A stretch of DNA of 6,119 bases from an uncultured bacterium. Its GTDB lineage: Bacteria; Patescibacteriota; Minisyncoccia; Spechtbacterales; HO2-43-30. Position numbers and translations under genes: made by a program. Under the pieces are notes generated by a model. That model saw only the letters and a list, made by a program, of their open reading frames with translations, searched no databases and was not told the DNA's origin. How positions within the stretch are numbered: the first letter of the stretch is position 1; each line of letters begins with the position of its first letter. Below, piece by piece: positions 1 through 4,821 of this stretch. Location: positions 1 to 6,119 of the forward strand of contig CAJXHR010000044.1 of assembly GCA_913054525.1 (NCBI GenBank). Direction: 5' to 3'.

Positions 1-58
1 TGATTTCTGGTTCATCTCAGCGAGAGTGATTGCTTCATGACTCTTTCTCAAATAAAAA
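1..58 (-). other. Sequence foreign to MurJ at the window start
   Basis: From about position 58 down to 1 the minus strand no longer encodes anything like MurJ. In the frame whose codons occupy 1-3, 4-6 and so on, it reads openly to the window edge as LRKSHEAITLAEMNQKS (49-51 down to 1-3). This looks like possible coding sequence but matches no family I recognise. It could be the edge of an inserted element, a rearrangement joint or an assembly error at a contig end. The exact breakpoint cannot be set from one sequence. Confidence 0.4.
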
Positions 59-358
59 AGCAACCGAAATATTTAAGAAATTACTAGCCGCCCTCCACGC
101 CTCTTTTTTATTCTTTGTATAGAGGGAGATAAAAACGGGTATAAACGCCGCAGATATCGCGCCCGCAATAACAATATTATACAGCAAATCCGGTATGCGG
201 AATGCCGCAAAATAAATATCGAGCTCATCCCCTGCCCCAAATTTCCCCGCCAAAATTCTATCCCGCACCAATCCCAAAACGCGACTCCCAAGAGCCGTAG
301 CAGCCAGCAGAAATGCCGCCGAAGTTATAGTTTTTGACTTAAAGTGTAAAAAATTCAC
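35..358 (-). CDS. murJ: MurJ/MviN-type lipid flippase, N-terminal fragment with broken frame
   Basis: The first 100 or so residues belong to the MurJ (MviN) branch of the MOP exporters, which flip lipid II or other polyprenyl-linked sugars to the outer face of the membrane. SRVLGLVRDRILAGKFGAGDELDIYFAAFRIPDLLYN (25-61) aligns with the E. coli MurJ N-terminus. R26, R32 and D47 match E. coli R18, R24 and D39, while E. coli R53 is replaced by N61. The frame stops at TGA (35-37) after only 107 residues, where the family has roughly 500. The last residues (FEKES) do not continue the expected third membrane helix. Neither of the other two minus frames restores a MurJ-like sequence before the window ends. 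The gene is therefore truncated, interrupted or misassembled. The GTG start (356-358) overlaps the DUF4012 stop, indicating coupled translation. Its role in lipid II flipping versus transport of the locus-specific glycan cannot be told apart here. Confidence 0.85.
   Translation of the reverse strand: MNFLHFKSKTITSAAFLLAATALGSRVLGLVRDRILAGKFGAGDELDIYFAAFRIPDLLYNIVIAGAISAAFIPVFISLYTKNKKEAWRAASNFLNISVAFLFEKES
355..358 (-). other. GTGA stop-start overlap between DUF4012 and MurJ genes
   Basis: The TGA stop of the DUF4012 gene (355-357) overlaps the GTG start of MurJ (356-358). Only a weak purine-rich stretch (TTGAAGAA) precedes the GTG. The overlap implies that MurJ is co-translated with the DUF4012 protein, and it supports GTG as the true start because MurJ homology begins within a few residues. 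Confidence 0.75.
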
Positions 359-2502
359 TTCTTCAAAATATAGCCGATGACCTTATCTTTATCCAAAACA
401 AACGACTGTTTCAAGTCCCGAACTTGCACCAATTCAGTCGTAGCGTTGTCCCACACTACCTCCCAATTACCGGGAATGTCAATCTCAAAGTCCGCCTTTA
501 GTGTTGTTCCCGGCTGTTTCTGGAGATAAAGCTCATATTTGCCTATGCTATTTTTGAATTCAGCCCTAATGGGCAGTTTATACTCTACCGTAAATGCCGA
601 AGTTCTACTTGGTTTTGTGACAAGCCATGTTCCAAATACTGTTTTGCCGGACTCCTTGAATATATCAATCGGGCCATGTTCGCGCATGCCCAATTCCATC
701 TCTTGGATATCGGGGTCTTTGCTGAATTGCAGTGCCTCATAATCGGCCGGATTTTTGACTTTGCGCCTCGCCCCGCCAGAATAAGAAATAATTTCGGACC
801 CCTCAGGGACATAGATTTTCACATAATCTATATTTGCCCTGTTATACCACCAATATTTGGTATTTCCCCCGTTATGCGTCCGACGCAAGACAAGACGCCC
901 GGTAATGGAGCCGTCGTCTTGTATGTTTGCGTTATAATTTACAGAGTCTTGCATATACTTATCTGTCTTGTGCCCGCCGATATTAGAATGCACCACCGCC
1001 AAATAATCGTTTTGTGTTTCGTAAATTTCCCCCGCCCATCCTTGTTTTTCAAAAAATTCCTGAACTTTATCATTTTCGGAATATAGCATGATATATTTCT
1101 GCTCAAGCGCTTTTATCAATATGGAAAGTACATCTTTGCCGGAATTTTTTGAGACATCAAAAAGCCGCTCAAGGAATATCGGGCTAAAGTCGGAGAGCAC
1201 TTTCTTGGGACGATTTAATTCCTTATCGTACGCCACCTCTACTTCGTACTGAATCTCGTCGCGGAAATTCTGCGCATCAAGCACAATGTCGTATTCGGCA
1301 AGATGTATGGGCCCTGTTAGCGCGAGCATCTGCTCTATGACTTCGACGTTTAACGTCAAAATACCGTCAACCTTTCCGCCGCCCGTCCGCTCGTAAAACC
1401 AGGAAATTTTTTCCGCGGACGTGGGAAAATCCAAAAACCAATTAGCATCATGCGTGGACCACGCTGTCGCTATATGCTGGAAAGGTCCGGGAGGAATGAT
1501 ATTTACGGCAAGCTGTCCGTCGGCATTATAGATGCCGTCAACAAACATATTTTTTAGCTTGCCCTCGTGCATCTCAATTATGGCATATGATCCTATAAAT
1601 CCGCCGGTCGGACGAAGTTCGCTTGAGTTTTGAAAAATGACTAAATAGCGTTTTGGCGCGTCCGTTCCAAATAAAAACGCAGAAATTTTAGAGTAATCCC
1701 GCGCACTGCTTACAATGCTTAGCAATATAGGAATCTTTTCGCCGAGTTCGCTTATACTGCCCTGGAGATCCTGTGGAAAGTCGCTCGCATCCACATTTCC
1801 CATATTCTCCTTTGCCGATAAAAGCTCGCTCTCTGCCGCTGATAGGTTTGCCTCAAAGCTATCAAAATCGTAATCCGGATATCCCCCTTCGCTGCTCGTA
1901 CCGGCAAGCGCCCCAAGAAAAAGCTCGGCAGACATAGCTCCCTTGAGCGGGCTTGAGGCAAAAGCTTTGCTTACTATCTCTCCTGCCTTTGCGATATGTT
2001 TAGCCGCCCGCAGTAGAGAAATGCCGGACTCCGCCCTTGAATCAAACGGAAGATTTTCAACGATTGAAACGGTCAGGTTTCCTATTTCGTTTATTGAATT
2101 TTCCGCGGATGCGAGATTCTCGTATGCCTTTGAAAAACCTTCTTCCGCTTCCTCGAAATTAAGGTCCTTTAACGCTTCTTCCGCACTTTTTAAGCTTTCG
2201 TAGGCCGCGATACTTTTTTCGGTCCCCTCATCCTTTGCCACAAAACCCTTATACACAAAAAAAGAACTAAAAAGAAAAAGCGCGATAGTTGCTGATACAA
2301 GCGCAAAATTCCCCACTCCGCGGAAGGTTGAGTACTTGCCCTCGTTCCTTCTAAAAAACTCCTTCTTTTCAATCTCAAGGGGTATTTCGTACAAATCCGC
2401 CAAGTCCGCCGAGGCAAGTTGCGCTTCGTACATCTCTATATTTTGAAGCTCTTCGAGTAGCTCTTCCTTCGAAATTGGCTGATTTACCCCTTTTATTTCC
2501 AT
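355..2502 (-). CDS. DUF4012 domain membrane protein, possible LCP-like glycopolymer attachment factor
   Basis: The protein has 715 residues with a cytoplasmic N-terminus of about 63 residues, one membrane helix (about 64-85, FALVSATIALFLFSSFFVY) and a large extracytoplasmic part. A charged, Ala-rich helical stretch follows at about 95-140 and looks TPR-like or coiled-coil. The DUF4012 core is recognised by YLVIFQNSSELRPTGGFIGSY (286-306) and continues through VDGILTLNVEVIEQMLALTG (378-397). A beta-rich C-terminal region (about 520-710) has Trp- and Tyr-rich strands and looks like a separate domain. The function of DUF4012 is not established. The order of its motifs recalls LytR-CpsA-Psr proteins, which attach glycopolymers to the wall from a lipid carrier, and its place beside sugar transferase, GT4 and MurJ genes fits such a role; this is inference. 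The ATG at 2500-2502 has no Shine-Dalgarno sequence but sits directly after a TATAAT box. The TGA stop overlaps the MurJ GTG by four bases. Confidence 0.88.
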   Translation of the reverse strand: MEIKGVNQPISKEELLEELQNIEMYEAQLASADLADLYEIPLEIEKKEFFRRNEGKYSTFRGVGNFALVSATIALFLFSSFFVYKGFVAKDEGTEKSIAAYESLKSAEEALKDLNFEEAEEGFSKAYENLASAENSINEIGNLTVSIVENLPFDSRAESGISLLRAAKHIAKAGEIVSKAFASSPLKGAMSAELFLGALAGTSSEGGYPDYDFDSFEANLSAAESELLSAKENMGNVDASDFPQDLQGSISELGEKIPILLSIVSSARDYSKISAFLFGTDAPKRYLVIFQNSSELRPTGGFIGSYAIIEMHEGKLKNMFVDGIYNADGQLAVNIIPPGPFQHIATAWSTHDANWFLDFPTSAEKISWFYERTGGGKVDGILTLNVEVIEQMLALTGPIHLAEYDIVLDAQNFRDEIQYEVEVAYDKELNRPKKVLSDFSPIFLERLFDVSKNSGKDVLSILIKALEQKYIMLYSENDKVQEFFEKQGWAGEIYETQNDYLAVVHSNIGGHKTDKYMQDSVNYNANIQDDGSITGRLVLRRTHNGGNTKYWWYNRANIDYVKIYVPEGSEIISYSGGARRKVKNPADYEALQFSKDPDIQEMELGMREHGPIDIFKESGKTVFGTWLVTKPSRTSAFTVEYKLPIRAEFKNSIGKYELYLQKQPGTTLKADFEIDIPGNWEVVWDNATTELVQVRDLKQSFVLDKDKVIGYILKK

Positions 2503-2508
2503 ACACCA

Positions 2509-2517
2509 ATTATAGCA
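2509..2517 (-). promoter_or_regulatory. Candidate extended -10 promoter giving a leaderless DUF4012 transcript
   Basis: The minus strand reads TGC TATAAT, a consensus extended -10 element, in the only intergenic gap of the block (2503-2562). Six bases (TGGTGT) separate the box from the ATG at 2502, so the expected transcription start is the A of the start codon itself. No good -35 hexamer is visible at 16-19 bases upstream, which an extended -10 can tolerate. The lack of a Shine-Dalgarno sequence before this ATG agrees with leaderless translation. Confidence 0.5.
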
Positions 2518-2562
2518 TGCTCGCTCATTTAGGGATAAAAAGCACTTTAAACCTTGAGTATT

Positions 2563-3720
2563 TTAAGAGATTAAAATTTTTAGTGTCTCTTCCGCGCATT
2601 TTTGCCAAGAGAATTTTCGGGCTTGCACAAGGCCTTTTCCGCGAAGGAAACTTGCAAGATTTTTATCTCTTACTACTTCCTCCATCGTCCATGCAATATC
2701 CGAAATATTAAACGGATCTGCCATGAGTGCCGCGTCTTCAACCACCTCCGGCAAGGAAGAACAGGCCGAGGTAATTACCGGAGTCCCTGAAGCCATTGCC
2801 TCAAGCACGGGAAATCCAAAGCCCTCATAGATACTGGGGTACACAAAGAGTTCTGCGAGTTTATAGAGTGCCGGTTTATCCTCATCTTCCACAAAATCAA
2901 TATATCTTATATCCTCCCGCCATTTTGATTTTTTAATTGCTTCAAAAGTCTCTTTGTAAAGCCATCCGGGCCTGCCGGCTATCACAAGCTTACAGTCATC
3001 CAATCGGGCGGGGTCTGACCCCGCCCGATTGGATTGTTTAAATAATTCGAAAGCCTTTACTGTGCCGAGGATGTTTTTGCGCGGCTCTATTGTGGAAAGC
3101 GAAAGAATAAAACGTTCGGGGAGTTTATATTTTGCCCGCACATGCCAGAGCTCCTCGCGCGTATGCTCCCGAAAAAAATCTTCGGTAATCCCGGAGTAGA
3201 CAATATTGATTTTGCCGGAGTCCACGCCATATATATCGGAGAGGTCGTATGCGGTAGATCCGGACACCGCTATTATCCGGTCTGCTTCCTGCGCCTGTCT
3301 CTTTGGGTTGTTTGAAAAATGCCAAAGCTTGCGCCTTATATCAAAAAATTCAGGATAGCGCTCGAAAGAAAGATCGTGAAAGGTAGTAACCTTTTTACAA
3401 TTTTTGCCGACAGGAGCCGAGATAAAATGCGGGCTAAAAAATACATCGCAGCCTGCAATCAACTTGTCGATTTTTGGCGAATTCAAAAAACGGGTCCTTG
3501 CGCTAAAATATTTATTTGGGTAACGAAATATATACGGCTCTATATTGCCAAAGCCATCCAGAAAAGACAGGTCCGGCTTGCTTCCATGCGCATTAAAAAA
3601 AAGCTTGAACCGGATACCCGGATCCAAGGGGATCATATATTTTAAAAGGTTCCTCGTGTACTCCCCAACTCCCGTATATGCCCCCCCGGAAAGAGACCTT
3701 ATGTCTATAGCAATCGTCAT
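2563..3720 (-). CDS. GT4 family glycosyltransferase, MtfB-like, carrying an in-frame palindromic insert
   Basis: This is a second GT-B retaining glycosyltransferase of 385 residues, predicted to act after its upstream neighbour in building the same glycan. The N-terminus (MTIAIDIRSLSGGAYTGVGEYTRNLL) and TTFHDLSFERYPEFF (112-126) are typical of the MtfB-like GT4 subgroup. IIAVSGSTAYDL (149-160) and LSLSTIEPRKNI (206-217) lead into the donor domain. KLVIAGRPGW (244-253) follows, and the EX7E pair is E299 and E307 within YEGFGFPVLEAMASGTPVI. Residues 230-241 (SNRAGSDPARLD) are encoded by a perfect 37-base palindrome and sit between FELFKQ and DCKLVIAG, where relatives normally have a short variable loop. 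The insert leaves the frame and all catalytic motifs intact, so the enzyme is probably active. Its ATG overlaps the upstream TGA stop (ATGA), with no clear ribosome-binding site of its own, which suggests translational coupling. It ends with TAA, followed by the only real gap in the block. Confidence 0.93.
   Translation of the reverse strand: MTIAIDIRSLSGGAYTGVGEYTRNLLKYMIPLDPGIRFKLFFNAHGSKPDLSFLDGFGNIEPYIFRYPNKYFSARTRFLNSPKIDKLIAGCDVFFSPHFISAPVGKNCKKVTTFHDLSFERYPEFFDIRRKLWHFSNNPKRQAQEADRIIAVSGSTAYDLSDIYGVDSGKINIVYSGITEDFFREHTREELWHVRAKYKLPERFILSLSTIEPRKNILGTVKAFELFKQSNRAGSDPARLDDCKLVIAGRPGWLYKETFEAIKKSKWREDIRYIDFVEDEDKPALYKLAELFVYPSIYEGFGFPVLEAMASGTPVITSACSSLPEVVEDAALMADPFNISDIAWTMEEVVRDKNLASFLRGKGLVQARKFSWQKCAEETLKILIS
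2998..3034. repeat. Perfect 37-base palindrome, REP/MITE-like insert inside a coding region
   Basis: Two 18-base arms, each the exact reverse complement of the other, flank a single central T at 3016. Pairing fails at 2997/3035. The plus-strand centre is GGGGTCTGACCCC, flanked by GC-rich and then CCAAT/ATTGG outer parts. It lies wholly within the second GT4 gene, from the last base of codon 229 through codon 241. No flanking direct repeat is obvious. From memory, palindromes with this core recur in many bacterial genomes and resemble REP elements moved by IS200-like (RAYT) transposases; that link is not shown by this window. Confidence 0.85.
3717..3720 (-). other. ATGA stop-start overlap between the two GT4 genes
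   Basis: The TGA stop of the upstream GT4 (3717-3719) and the ATG of the downstream GT4 (3718-3720) share two bases within ATGA. No clear ribosome-binding site precedes the second gene, so its translation probably depends on ribosomes finishing the first. This indicates a shared transcript and balanced production of the two enzymes. Confidence 0.85.
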
Positions 3721-4796
3721 AAATATTGAGAAATAAAACTACTTATCTCTTCTTTGAATCTTCCCTTGTCAAATCTCATTGCGTGCTCGCGGATAAGATA
3801 GGGGTTAAATTTCATTGATTGAAACCTACCGATAGCTTCCGTGAGAGAATCCGGCGTCTGCTCATCGAAAAATATTCCATCTTCGCCTTCTTTTATTATC
3901 TCTACCGCTCCCCCGCCCTTATACGCGATTACTGGGCGGCCTGAAGCCATGCATTCCGCGGCCACCACGCCAAAATCCTCTTCCTGGGGAAATATCAAGG
4001 CTTGCGCGCGCGCGTAATATCCGGCCAGATACGGCTCTGAAATTAGGCCGAGGAATTCTATATTTGAACGCGCGCGCTTGGCAAGCTTTTTTCTCTCGGG
4101 TCCGTCGCCGATTATTTTTAGTTTGAAACCGAGCCGGTTGAATGCCTCGACGGCAAGCGCGAACTTTTTATACGGCACCATGCGACCCACCATCAAAAAA
4201 TAATCCGAGGGCTCTTTCGGAAAAAAGTGATTTGTATTTACCGGCGGATAGATAACTTCCGCGTCCCTATCGTAATATTTCCTGATGCGCTTCCGCACAA
4301 ATTGAGAATTTGTAATAAAGGCATCCGCCCTCTCGCACGCCTCGATATCCCAAAAGCGCAAATAGGTCATAAAAAACGGGCTCGCGGCTTTAATGATTCT
4401 CGGATACTTAAACTCGGAAAGCAGCTTAGGGCTGTTATCCCAGGCATAGCGATGAGGAGTATGGCAATAGGAAATATGAACAGTGCGCGGATTCGTGATA
4501 ACGCCTTTTGCGTAGCTCCCCGAATCCGAGAGCACAAGATCATAGTCGCGCATATCAAGCTGCTCAATCGCGTATGGCATAAATACGGGAAAATACCTGT
4601 GCCGCGAGGCGGCAAGAGGTATTTTCTGCAAAAAAGAAACCTTTATCTTCCTTCCTTCAAACGCAAAACCGGTGGACTTGGCGTCATAGACAAGCGTATA
4701 TATGGGGGCGTCCGGGAACATCTCGCAAAACGCTTCGAGCACCCTCTCTGCCCCGCCATACTGATTGAGATAATCATGGACTAAAGCTACGCGCAT
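3717..4796 (-). CDS. GT4 family glycosyltransferase, WbaZ-like
   Basis: This is a cytoplasmic or membrane-peripheral GT-B fold retaining glycosyltransferase, predicted to add a sugar from a nucleotide donor to the growing lipid-linked glycan. It has 359 residues from the chosen ATG. The N-terminal acceptor domain opens with MRVALVHDYLNQYGGAERVLEAF and contains ISYCHTPHRYAWD (108-120), both typical of the WbaZ-like GT4 subgroup. The C-terminal donor domain has VGRMVPYKK (203-211), IGDGPE (229-234) and the EX7E motif at E273 and E281 within EEDFGVVAAE. No membrane helix is evident. An alternative TTG start at 4803-4805 would add three residues. A Shine-Dalgarno-like AGGAC at 4817-4821 sits 12 bases before the TTG and 21 before the ATG, so the start is not settled; the ATG is preferred because family members begin at this point. 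The TGA stop overlaps the next gene's ATG by four bases. WbaZ itself is a mannosyltransferase of O-antigen synthesis, but the sugar used here is unknown. Confidence 0.93.
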   Translation of the reverse strand: MRVALVHDYLNQYGGAERVLEAFCEMFPDAPIYTLVYDAKSTGFAFEGRKIKVSFLQKIPLAASRHRYFPVFMPYAIEQLDMRDYDLVLSDSGSYAKGVITNPRTVHISYCHTPHRYAWDNSPKLLSEFKYPRIIKAASPFFMTYLRFWDIEACERADAFITNSQFVRKRIRKYYDRDAEVIYPPVNTNHFFPKEPSDYFLMVGRMVPYKKFALAVEAFNRLGFKLKIIGDGPERKKLAKRARSNIEFLGLISEPYLAGYYARAQALIFPQEEDFGVVAAECMASGRPVIAYKGGGAVEIIKEGEDGIFFDEQTPDSLTEAIGRFQSMKFNPYLIREHAMRFDKGRFKEEISSFISQYL

Positions 4797-4816
4797 ATGT
4801 TGCAATTTTTAATTTT

Positions 4817-4821
4817 GTCCT
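4817..4821 (-). promoter_or_regulatory. Shine-Dalgarno-like AGGAC before the WbaZ-like gene
   Basis: The minus strand reads AGGAC, overlapping the TAG stop of the sugar transferase. It lies 12 bases before the TTG at 4805 and 21 before the ATG at 4796. The spacing suits the TTG slightly better, although family comparison favours the ATG. It is the only recognisable ribosome-binding motif at a gene junction here, and it is weak. Confidence 0.3.

Noticed and set aside
35..37. UGA read as glycine (genetic code 25) to extend MurJ
   Set aside because: Reading through gives a polar sequence with another TGA shortly after and no MurJ similarity, and other genes in the window end properly at TGA with overlapping starts.
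54..59. Programmed frameshift or homopolymer error at the A run in MurJ
   Set aside because: Neither shifted frame gives the hydrophobic third helix expected of MurJ, so a one-base slip does not explain the break.
2561..2576. TTTTAA/TTAAAA inverted repeat with a four-base loop around the stop of the second GT4 gene
   Set aside because: The stem is all A/T and only six pairs, too weak for an intrinsic terminator, and no distinct U-tract follows a GC-rich stem.
4004..4077. Alternating CG runs at 4004-4014 and 4069-4077 as possible Z-DNA or simple repeats
   Set aside because: Both are short and encode Ala-Arg/Arg-Ala within the GT4 donor domain; codon choice explains them.
4227..4784. Plus-strand open frame of 185 codons opposite the WbaZ-like gene
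   Set aside because: It lies wholly antisense to a clear GT4 gene, has no recognisable motif and is rich in Arg, Lys and Ile in a way expected of an antisense shadow.
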